Origin: Mucilaginibacter corticis
GTDB lineage: Bacteria > Bacteroidota > Bacteroidia > Sphingobacteriales > Sphingobacteriaceae
Reading direction: 5' to 3'
DNA: 64,000 bases
Assembly (NCBI RefSeq): GCF_007558865.1
Contig: NZ_VLPK01000004.1
Coordinates: 248,001-312,000, forward strand
Shown here piece after piece: positions 34,465-41,551 of this stretch. Positions within the stretch are counted from its first letter, which is position 1; every line of letters starts with the position of its first letter. Position numbers and translations under genes: made by a program. The notes beneath the pieces are model-generated. The model saw only the letters and a program-made list of their open reading frames with translations, was not told where the DNA came from and made no database searches.

Positions 34465-35547
34465 ATGCCGTCGCGACTCAGTAAAATACAAAAGCAGTTA
34501 ATTACCATACTTACCCTTGCAATAGCGCTATTCCTGCTGTCGGTATTTGAAGATCACCCGGCGGCGGTCGAAAAATATTACTCACAGGGCTTCTATATTT
34601 TTATTTGCAGGGTATTTCACCCTATTTACAACATCATTCCGTTTAGCCTTGGCGATGTAATTTATATCGTTGTCGTAGCTTATCTTATTTATTTATCCGT
34701 TAGACTGGTAAAGCTGTCGCTTAAAAAGCAGTTTAAGCTTGCAGGCAGCCTGGTGTTAGGTGTGATAATTGGCACACAGGCCGGTATTCTAATTTTTTAT
34801 CTTTTTTGGGGATTAAATTATTTCAGGCCCTCTGCCGCAGAGCGGCTCAACTTACGCGACACCAGTTTTACTACCGCCCAACTACAAGATGTTACCTGCA
34901 TGATCATTGATAGTGCCAACGCCACCCGGTTACGTATTACACATGATGATACGCTGAAAAGTAATGATGCTATTTATCAAACTGCGGTAGCTGCTATGAA
35001 TAAAATTTCAAAGGATTCTGCAAGTTTTCGGGCTTACGATCCCCACATAAAATCATCGATCTTGACGCCGTTAATGAATTATTTAGGTACGTCCGGCTAT
35101 TATAACCCTTTCACGTCCGAAGCACAGATGAATTACCAAATGCCGGTTTTTGAGCGGCCGTTCGTAGCTTGCCATGAAATGTCGCACCAGATAGGGTATG
35201 GGCCGGAGGATGAAGCTAATTTTGCCGGTTTCTTGGTCGGGATAAATTCTGACGACAGGTTATTACGTTACTCGGCCTACCAGGTTGCATTAGATGAATG
35301 TATGCACGCGCTTCGCCGGCGCGATACCGTTGCTAATAATGAATTGAAATTGCATATCTCTAAAGAAGTACGTGCCGATCTGCGTGTGCAGCGTTTATAC
35401 TGGCAGTCGTTCAGGGGGCAAATAGGAATAATAAGCAGTATTTTTTATGATGATTATTTAAAAGCGAATAATCAACCGCATGGCATGGATACTTATAACG
35501 AGATGGTATTATTGCTGATGGCCTGGTATAGCAGGCCGCATCCATAG
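34465..35547 (+). CDS. DUF3810 membrane protein with HExxH motif
   Basis: A 360-residue protein with three N-terminal helices (about residues 14-32, 55-82, 95-120) and a large extracytoplasmic domain. Residues 237-241 read HEMSH, the zinc-metallopeptidase motif, followed by QIGYGPEDEANFAGFL, where a Glu about 8-12 residues later could be the third ligand. This matches the DUF3810 family of Bacteroidota. A peptidase role facing the periplasm is plausible but unproven. It stands alone; the 65 nt after it hold a GC-rich hairpin (35564-35594). Confidence 0.9.
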   Translation: MPSRLSKIQKQLITILTLAIALFLLSVFEDHPAAVEKYYSQGFYIFICRVFHPIYNIIPFSLGDVIYIVVVAYLIYLSVRLVKLSLKKQFKLAGSLVLGVIIGTQAGILIFYLFWGLNYFRPSAAERLNLRDTSFTTAQLQDVTCMIIDSANATRLRITHDDTLKSNDAIYQTAVAAMNKISKDSASFRAYDPHIKSSILTPLMNYLGTSGYYNPFTSEAQMNYQMPVFERPFVACHEMSHQIGYGPEDEANFAGFLVGINSDDRLLRYSAYQVALDECMHALRRRDTVANNELKLHISKEVRADLRVQRLYWQSFRGQIGIISSIFYDDYLKANNQPHGMDTYNEMVLLLMAWYSRPHP

Positions 35548-35563
35548 GGTAGGATGATGGCAG

Positions 35564-35594
35564 GGCGGTTCTCGGCTGCACGCTCTAAACCGCC
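35564..35594. repeat. GC-rich hairpin
   Basis: Arms ggcggtt (35564-35570) and aaccgcc (35588-35594) around a 17-nt loop, in the gap between convergent genes. No T-tract, so a dispersed repeat rather than a terminator is more likely. Confidence 0.4.
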
Positions 35595-35612
35595 GCGTTC
35601 AAAATGACAGGT

Positions 35613-35864
35613 TTAAAAAGAATACGAATAGTGATTATTGATGTGCTTCTCTAACTGATCCATCAACGCTTTTTTTAGCCGGCCTTTATAGCAAACAATT
35701 TTCTTTTGTGGCGTGTAGTTAACCTCGCCTAAAACCTGCCCGTGTTTAATTACTCTAAAATTACCGCTTGTACCTGGTAAAACGGTTAGATTTTGTTCTT
35801 CATTGGCGTCGTTTATTAAAATATGAAACTGGCGCTGTGGCAAAAATGCTGATTGCTGTGACAT
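35613..35864 (-). CDS. hypothetical protein, 83 residues
   Basis: A small soluble basic protein: strands RQFHILINDANEEQNLTVLP, GNFRVIKHGQVLGEVNYTP, then a helix KGRLKKALMDQLEKHINNHY. The strand-rich first half and terminal helix suggest a compact alpha/beta fold. No signal peptide, no Cys. I do not recognise the family. It is transcribed alone, convergent with the DUF3810 gene. Start ATG 35862-35864 is the only one that keeps the first strand. Confidence 0.68.
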   Translation of the reverse strand: MSQQSAFLPQRQFHILINDANEEQNLTVLPGTSGNFRVIKHGQVLGEVNYTPQKKIVCYKGRLKKALMDQLEKHINNHYSYSF

Positions 35865-36031
35865 GACGATCCGTATTAAATTAACAATAAACCTGTAGGT
35901 AGATGATGTATAAAGTTAATAACAAAATAATTGGCAGAATAGTATAAAGCAGTTCAAATTCTGCCTTAAAAGTACTTATACTAAAATATCAGCCCGATGT
36001 GAACCCATGGCTAATACAATATTAAGTTTAG

Positions 36032-36328
36032 CTACAGGTACTGTGTTAATATTTGCTGCAACTGCGGGGCTTGCATAACGCCACTTTGTCGCCACTTGGT
36101 TTCGCCTTTTTTAAATATCATTAAAGTGGGTACGCTTTGTACTTTATAAGCGCTTGCGGCTGCCGGGTTTTTATCGATATCTATTTTAATAATGGTTACC
36201 TTATCGCCCAGGCTGCTTTTTAGTTGCTGCAAGATAGGGGGCATCATTTTGCAAGGTCCGCACCACTCGGCCGAAAAATCAACCAATACCGGTTTGTCTG
36301 ATGCTATGATCTCCTGAAAATTTGCCAT
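36032..36328 (-). CDS. trxA: thioredoxin
   Basis: A 98-residue thioredoxin: VDFSAEWCGPCKMMPP with the redox pair C23 and C26, cis-Pro in VQSVPTLMIFKKGE, and normal length for a single-domain cytoplasmic thioredoxin. It keeps the reduced state of ribonucleotide reductase, peroxiredoxins and other enzymes with thioredoxin reductase. Monocistronic. Bacteroidota often encode several thioredoxins, so this may not be the main one. Confidence 0.93.
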   Translation of the reverse strand: MANFQEIIASDKPVLVDFSAEWCGPCKMMPPILQQLKSSLGDKVTIIKIDIDKNPAAASAYKVQSVPTLMIFKKGETKWRQSGVMQAPQLQQILTQYL

Positions 36329-36406
36329 GTGTTAATACCGTTTATATTTCTATAACCATCAAAAATAAAATGTGTTTAATAAAATATAATATTTACGTGC
36401 ACCGGC

Positions 36407-36604
36407 TTAATATTCGTCTTTCTGGCCTCTTTTTTTAATAACATAAAATCCTTTTTTACATTTGGCACAAAAAAACTTGCGCAAAGGCAAGAAGAAAAGT
36501 ATGTTTCTTACAAACCAACTTCTGTGTAGTTGATAGTGGTGCGGACTGCCACATTTTGGACAGTATTGGAAGGTTGGATTTGGTAGCGGCTTAAATTCTT
36601 TCAA
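36407..36604 (-). CDS. small zinc-ribbon protein, 65 residues
   Basis: Two CxxC pairs are visible: CPKCGSPHHYQL near residues 15-18 and FCAKCKKGFYV near 45-48, which together could hold one zinc in a ribbon. The middle is basic and aromatic (RSWFVRNILFFLPLRKFF). No nucleic acid target or enzyme domain is attached. It lies about 80 nt upstream of the thioredoxin gene on the same strand; the family is not one I can name. Confidence 0.7.
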   Translation of the reverse strand: MKEFKPLPNPTFQYCPKCGSPHHYQLHRSWFVRNILFFLPLRKFFCAKCKKGFYVIKKRGQKDEY

Positions 36605-36700
36605 TTCTCATTAACTAAGTTCAATTGGAATATCTATATACGAGGTTTACCAATAGGGGGATTGCAAAAATACAATAAATTTTCTAATTAATAATCAATT

Positions 36701-37063
36701 TTATTGCGTCAGCTTTTTGATCTTGTTCAACAAATCATTCATTTCAAAAGGCTTAGATAAGAAGTCGTCTGCGCCGGCCGCCAAGGCAGACTCTTCAATA
36801 TTATGGCTGGCTGATACCATAATAATAGGTATGTCGCAGGTACTTTCAGCCTGCTTTAGTTTTTTGCAGACATCCCTTCCGTCCTGCCCGGACATCCAGA
36901 TATCAAGCAATAACAGGTCAGGGAGTTGATTTTCCATATCTGATATGGTATGCCCGTCAAAAGTAGGTATCACTTTATACCCCTCAAATTCAAGCAGCAT
37001 CTCTATAGCATCAACTATACCCGGATCGTCATCGGCAATCATTATTTTTTTGTAGTGCTGCAT
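36701..37063 (-). CDS. receiver-only response regulator beside the Kai operon
   Basis: A CheY-like protein of 120 residues from the ATG at 37061-37063 (an in-frame upstream ATG at 37117 would add 18 residues that overlap a perfect palindrome and is not preferred). Acidic pocket D11-D13, phospho-acceptor D54 in LLLLDIWMSGQDG, switch Ser in IIMVSASHN and Lys in FLSKPFEM. No output domain. It is divergent from kaiC and thus a natural partner for the histidine kinase that closes that operon, though this pairing is inference. A 16-bp palindrome sits just upstream (37085-37100). Confidence 0.9.
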   Translation of the reverse strand: MQHYKKIMIADDDPGIVDAIEMLLEFEGYKVIPTFDGHTISDMENQLPDLLLLDIWMSGQDGRDVCKKLKQAESTCDIPIIMVSASHNIEESALAAGADDFLSKPFEMNDLLNKIKKLTQ

Positions 37064-37463
37064 TATTATATTGTAGATGTATAATAAACAGGCCTGTTTA
37101 TTTGAAAATAGGCTCATTATTATTGGTTGGCTAACAATAGCAAAAACCGTACCCTTTCTATAGCTAATTATTAATAGTAGGTATACGTCCTTAACATTTA
37201 GCGGTATTTTATTATTAGATTACAGTAACAGAAAGTTTATTTAATTGGCAAATTAAATTACATTTGATAAATAATGTATTCCAACCTAAACATAGCCGCT
37301 GCTCATTCTGATAAGTTGTACAAAAAATAATTCCGGAATATAATTTCTTTGATACAAAATCATTTATTTCAAACAATTTAAATATTGATGATATTATAAT
37401 ACCTGATTTTAATATCACCTAATATGTTTTAGCCGAAAGGCCATAATAAAATAGTATTTGAAC
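37064..37463. other. 400-nt divergent regulatory region between response regulator and kaiC
   Basis: AT-rich spacer without a convincing gene. It holds the palindrome taaacaggcctgttta (37085-37100) next to the regulator start and an exact -7 box TACATTTG on the plus strand at 37259-37266, for which no TTG lies at the usual distance. A 67-codon open frame on the minus strand inside it has AT-driven composition and was rejected. Both flanking transcripts must start here. Confidence 0.6.
37085..37100. promoter_or_regulatory. 16-bp perfect palindrome, candidate operator
   Basis: The sequence taaacaggcctgttta is self-complementary over 16 bp and centred 30 nt upstream of the response regulator ATG. 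Its position would suit a dimeric regulator controlling that gene. Confidence 0.45.
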
Positions 37464-39206
37464 ATGAGCACAGCCCCTAAAAAAAGTAAGTCAGCACCAC
37501 ATTATCCAACCTTACCCAAAGCAAAGACCGGCATTACCGGCCTAGACGAAATAACAGGCGGCGGGTTGCCCTTGGGACGTCCTTCATTAATTTGCGGCGA
37601 AGCCGGTTGCGGTAAAACACTCATGTCATTAGAGTTTTTGGTTAGGGGAGCCATACAGTTTAACGAACCCGGCGTTTTTATGGCTTTTGAAGAAAAAGCA
37701 TCAGAGCTGACCATGAATGTGGCATCATTAGGTTTTGACCTGGATAAGCTGCAAGCCGAGAAAAAGGTTAAGCTGGACTATGTACATATAGACAGAAGCG
37801 AGATAGAAGAAACCGGTGAGTATAACCTTGAAGGGTTGTTTATACGCCTTAATTATGCCATTGACAGCATTAAGGCTAAACGCGTAGTGCTTGATACGTT
37901 GGAGAACCTATTTTCAGGCTTGACCAATCAGGCCATTCTGCGTGCCGAATTACGCCGCTTATTTCAATGGTTAAAAGATAAAGGTGTAACGACCATTATT
38001 ACCGGCGAAAAAGGGGATGGTAACGCGCTTACCCGCCAGGGATTGGAAGAATATGTATCTGACTGTGTTATCCTGTTAGATCACCGCGTTATTAACCAGA
38101 TCTCTACCCGCAGGTTAAGGATCGTCAAATATCGGGGATCTGTACATGGTACCAATGAATACCCATTTTTAATAGATGAAGAAGGAATATCCGTGTTGCC
38201 GATAACATCCCTGGGTTTAGAAAAAGAAGTATCGTCAGACAGAATCTCGTCAGGTATTCCGGCAATGGATGCCATGTTGGGCGGTAAAGGTTTTTTCAAG
38301 GGGAGCAGCATATTGGTATCGGGCACGGCAGGTACGGGTAAAACCAGTATCGCGGCTTACTTTGCTAACGAAGCCTGTAACCGAAAAGAAAAGTGTATCT
38401 ATTTCGCTTTTGAAGAATCGCCTAAACAGATCATCCGTAATATGCATTCTATCGATGTCGATCTGCAAAAACATATTGATAAAGGATTATTGCAGTTTCA
38501 CGCGTCGCGCCCTACTTTACACGGGTTAGAAATGCACCTGGTGGCTATATATAAGATTATTAAAAAATTCAAACCACGTGTAGTTGTACTCGACCCTATC
38601 ACCAATTTAATTACCGTAGGATCGGTAAGCGAAGTTAAATCTATGCTGATACGCCTGATAGACTTTTTACAGGAAGAGCAGATAACCGTTATGTTTACCG
38701 CCTTAACATTAAATAATATAGTTAACGAGCAAACAGACGAGGGGGTATCATCGTTAGTTGATGCATGGATACTGGTGAGAGACATTGAATTTAACGGCGA
38801 ACGTAACCGGGGTATGTATATCATGAAATCGCGCGGTATGAAACATTCAAACCAAGTACGTGAGTTTATTATTACCGATAAGGGGCTTGACCTGGTAGAG
38901 GTTTATTTAGGCCCTGAAGGCGTACTTACCGGATCGGCGCGCGAGGCACAGAAATTGCAGGAACAAACCGGCGAGGTGCTGCGCGATTTTGCGTTGAGCA
39001 GCAAAGACCGCGAACTGATCCGTAAGCGTAAAGTGTTGGAAGCTAAAATTTCTAACCTGCAAATGGAGTTTGAATCGGCAGAAGAGGAACTGAACAAAAT
39101 GTACCAGCAGGAGCAGTTAATTAAACAAGCGACACAAAATGCAAGGGATGAAATTACCAACAGGCGAAGAGGCGAACAGCCTGTTAAAAAAGGAGGCAAA
39201 AAATGA
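37464..39206 (+). CDS. kaiC: KaiC-like double RecA ATPase with C-terminal coiled coil
   Basis: About 580 residues from ATG 37464 (a TTG two codons upstream is possible). Two KaiC domains: CI with Walker A GEAGCGKT (residues 45-52) and catalytic E76-E77 in AFEEKAS; CII with Walker A GTAGTGKT (287-294) and E317-E318 in AFEESPK. The segment aligned with the cyanobacterial S431/T432 phosphosites reads GVSSLVDAW, so it has Ser-Ser (residues 429-430 here). After about residue 490 a charged coiled coil (LIRKRKVLEAKISNLQMEFE, then EEELNKMYQQEQ) replaces the cyanobacterial tail. Operon with two kaiB genes and a histidine kinase; no kaiA. Confidence 0.94.
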   Translation: MSTAPKKSKSAPHYPTLPKAKTGITGLDEITGGGLPLGRPSLICGEAGCGKTLMSLEFLVRGAIQFNEPGVFMAFEEKASELTMNVASLGFDLDKLQAEKKVKLDYVHIDRSEIEETGEYNLEGLFIRLNYAIDSIKAKRVVLDTLENLFSGLTNQAILRAELRRLFQWLKDKGVTTIITGEKGDGNALTRQGLEEYVSDCVILLDHRVINQISTRRLRIVKYRGSVHGTNEYPFLIDEEGISVLPITSLGLEKEVSSDRISSGIPAMDAMLGGKGFFKGSSILVSGTAGTGKTSIAAYFANEACNRKEKCIYFAFEESPKQIIRNMHSIDVDLQKHIDKGLLQFHASRPTLHGLEMHLVAIYKIIKKFKPRVVVLDPITNLITVGSVSEVKSMLIRLIDFLQEEQITVMFTALTLNNIVNEQTDEGVSSLVDAWILVRDIEFNGERNRGMYIMKSRGMKHSNQVREFIITDKGLDLVEVYLGPEGVLTGSAREAQKLQEQTGEVLRDFALSSKDRELIRKRKVLEAKISNLQMEFESAEEELNKMYQQEQLIKQATQNARDEITNRRRGEQPVKKGGKK

Positions 39207-39496
39207 GTAAGCAAGAGAAACCGACGGCCTACGAGTTAAGATTGTATATTGCCGGTAAAACAGCAAAATCTGTAACGGCGCTTGCTAACCTTAAAAAGTA
39301 TTGCGAAGAGCATTTAAAAGGACAATATAAAATAGAAGTGATAGATCTGTTGGTGCAGCCCCAGCTTGCAGAGGGCGACCAGATATTTGCTATCCCTACT
39401 TTAGTGCGTAAAGTACCTGAGCCGATAAGGAAAATAATCGGAGATCTTTCAAATGAAGAAAAAGTACTGGTAGGACTAAACATCAGGCCTGCATAA
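39203..39496 (+). CDS. kaiB: KaiB protein
   Basis: A 97-residue thioredoxin-like KaiB: YELRLYIAGKTAKSVTALAN, IEVIDLLVQPQLAEGDQIFA, IPTLVRKVPEPIRKIIGDLS. All blocks of the cyanobacterial protein are kept, including PQLAExDxI and the IIGDLSxxExVLxGL end where the fold switch occurs. KaiB binds KaiC when it is phosphorylated. Its ATG overlaps the kaiC stop by 4 nt (ATGA), so translation is coupled and amounts should match. Confidence 0.93.
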   Translation: MSKQEKPTAYELRLYIAGKTAKSVTALANLKKYCEEHLKGQYKIEVIDLLVQPQLAEGDQIFAIPTLVRKVPEPIRKIIGDLSNEEKVLVGLNIRPA

Positions 39497-39507
39497 GCAA
39501 CCTATAA

Positions 39508-39813
39508 ATGACAGAGCAACCACAAGAGCCCGAATATGATGAAGATGAAACCTACCAATTACGTTTGTTTATAACCGGTGCTTCGCCAAATTCTACCCGT
39601 GCTATCTTAAATTTAAAAGAGATCTGCAACCAGTTTTTGAAGGATCATTATGAACTTGAAATAATTGACGTTCACCAGCAGCCTTTAATTGCACAGGCAG
39701 AGCAGATTATAGCACTGCCGATGTTAATTAAAAAGGGCCCGGGCGCCGAGCGTCGTTTAATTGGCGATATGTCAGACCGTGAAAAAGTATTAAGGGGACT
39801 TGGGTTAAGCTGA
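39508..39813 (+). CDS. KaiB-like protein, second divergent copy
   Basis: A 101-residue paralogue of the preceding gene, starting 11 nt later. It keeps the fold (YQLRLFITGASPNSTRAILN, YELEIIDVHQQPLIAQAEQI, LIGDMSDREKVLRGLGL) but the central KaiC-contact block PQLAExDxI has become PLIAQAEQI and the Pro-Thr-Leu of the cis-Pro turn is LPML. An acidic N-terminal lead (EQPQEPEYDEDETY) is added. A changed partner or a regulatory non-switching role is inferred. Confidence 0.92.
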   Translation: MTEQPQEPEYDEDETYQLRLFITGASPNSTRAILNLKEICNQFLKDHYELEIIDVHQQPLIAQAEQIIALPMLIKKGPGAERRLIGDMSDREKVLRGLGLS

Positions 39814-39820
39814 TTTTAAA

Positions 39821-41479
39821 ATGGAACGCGAAAAACTTACATACGATGAGTTACTGAGCGAAGCCAATGAACTTCGCTATAAGCTTGAAGAGGCCAATGA
39901 CACTATTGAAGCTATTCGTACCGGGCAGGTTGATGCCTTAATTGTACAAGGCGAGGAAGGCCACCAGCTTTATACCCTGAAAACTGCCGACCAAACCTAT
40001 CGCATGTTCATTGAAAAAATGAACGAGGGCGCGGTTACCATAAACCATGAGGGGCTGATCCTGTACAGTAATTCGCGCTTTGCCGAAATGGTAAATATAC
40101 CGTTGGAGAAAGTGATAGGATTAGCGTTCGAAAGCTTTATTGTTGAACAATCACGCGATAAATTTAACAAGGTAATAGAAGCAGCCTGGGACAACGAGTG
40201 TAAGGAAGAGATAGAGCTGTTAAGCAAGAACCGCAATCCGGTAAGTTGCCTTTTATCATGCAATACACTTGAGCTGGACGAAGGCCTTGCGCTTAGCCTG
40301 ATCCTTACCGATCTTACCACACAAAAAGATGCCGAGCGAGAGCTTAAGGTACGTAATGAGCAACTGGCCGAGGCACAAAGCGCTACAGAAAAATTAAACG
40401 ACGAGCTTGAGGATACGGTACGTGACAGGACCGTAGATCTCTTGATTAGCCGTGAGCACTTTAAACTGCTGGCCAACAATATCCCGCAAATGACCTGGAC
40501 ACACCTGCCTGATGGTAAGGTTAATTTTTATAACCAACGGTGGTATGATTATACCGGGCTTGTTTTAGAAGAAGAAGGGTATAACAGGGAGCAAATTATC
40601 CATCCCGAAGATTACCCGTTAACAATGGAAAAATTTACTGCGTCATTAAAAACGGGTGGTGTATTTGAGGTAGAGAACCGTTATTTGCGTGCCGACGGAG
40701 TTTACCGATGGCATTTAAACCGCGCTGTACCGTTACGGGATGAAACCGGTAAAATACAGTTTTGGGTTGGTACTGCTACGGATATTGAGGAGCAGAAACA
40801 ACAAATGGAAAAAAAGGATGAGTTTATAGGCATAGCCAGCCATGAACTAAAAACGCCTTTAACCAGCTTAAAAGGATACCTGCAGCTGATCAGTCATAAA
40901 AAAGATGAATTGCCGGGCGGTGTTAAACAATATATCGATAAAGCTATCATGTCATTAAACAAACTGCAACGGTTGGTTAATGATTTGCTTGATGTAAGCA
41001 AGATCCAGGCCGGCAGGTTAGAGTACGGTTTGCAACCGGTTAATTTAACCGAAGCTGTAATTACGTGGACAGAAAATGCAAGACACGTTTATCCTAATTA
41101 TAATTTTGAATGCAATGTAGCCGATGGCCTGCTGATTAACGGTAATGATGAGCGGCTTGAACAGGTTTTAATGAACCTGATCAGTAACGCGGTAAAATAC
41201 TCGCCTGCAAATAATCATGTGATAATTACCGCATCAAAACTCAACAACGATGTGCGTGTTGCAGTAACCGATCATGGTATTGGTTTATCGCCAGAACAAA
41301 GGGAGCGTATCTTTGAGCGCTTTTATCGGGTAGAGGATAAAAAATATATGTCCAGCGGGTTAGGTATGGGTTTATACATTTCTAAAGAGATCATTGCTAA
41401 TCACCACGGCGGAATCGGCGTTTACAGCGAATTGGGCAAAGGATCCACCTTTTATTTTGACTTGCCTTTAGCAGGATAA
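39821..41479 (+). CDS. PAS-PAS sensor histidine kinase of the Kai operon
   Basis: A 552-residue soluble kinase with no membrane helix. Order: N-terminal helix ANDTIEAIRTGQVDALIV, PAS 1 (about 55-165), coiled linker (170-205), PAS 2 with PAC end (about 210-330, FYNQRWYDYTGLV and WVGTATDIEEQ), HisKA with H341 in SHELKTPLTSL, and HATPase with N-box NLISNAVKYSP, DHGIGL and GLGMGLYISKEI. It reads an intracellular cue and phosphorylates a receiver, perhaps the divergent one at 36701. Placed 7 nt after the second kaiB, so it should be the output arm, comparable in role to SasA but without a KaiB-like domain. Confidence 0.94.
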   Translation: MEREKLTYDELLSEANELRYKLEEANDTIEAIRTGQVDALIVQGEEGHQLYTLKTADQTYRMFIEKMNEGAVTINHEGLILYSNSRFAEMVNIPLEKVIGLAFESFIVEQSRDKFNKVIEAAWDNECKEEIELLSKNRNPVSCLLSCNTLELDEGLALSLILTDLTTQKDAERELKVRNEQLAEAQSATEKLNDELEDTVRDRTVDLLISREHFKLLANNIPQMTWTHLPDGKVNFYNQRWYDYTGLVLEEEGYNREQIIHPEDYPLTMEKFTASLKTGGVFEVENRYLRADGVYRWHLNRAVPLRDETGKIQFWVGTATDIEEQKQQMEKKDEFIGIASHELKTPLTSLKGYLQLISHKKDELPGGVKQYIDKAIMSLNKLQRLVNDLLDVSKIQAGRLEYGLQPVNLTEAVITWTENARHVYPNYNFECNVADGLLINGNDERLEQVLMNLISNAVKYSPANNHVIITASKLNNDVRVAVTDHGIGLSPEQRERIFERFYRVEDKKYMSSGLGMGLYISKEIIANHHGGIGVYSELGKGSTFYFDLPLAG

Positions 41480-41500
41480 TAAACGGTAAAAACAGCATAA

Positions 41501-41530
41501 AAAAGGCGATCCATTAGGATCGCCTTTTTT
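41501..41530. terminator. bidirectional intrinsic terminator
   Basis: Stem aaaaggcgatcc (41501-41512) and ggatcgcctttt (41517-41528) around atta, with A and T runs outside. It separates the Kai operon from the convergent DUF2723 gene and works for both. Confidence 0.9.
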
Positions 41531-41551
41531 GTTTCCTTATTATTTGCTTTA

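Noticed and set aside
37064..37117. 18-residue N-terminal extension of the response regulator
   Set aside because: It overlaps a perfect palindrome and does not resemble receiver domains, which start near the internal ATG.
37215..37418. 67-codon minus-strand frame in the spacer before kaiC
   Set aside because: AT-driven Ile/Leu/Lys composition, no family, and it would fill a region needed for two divergent promoters.
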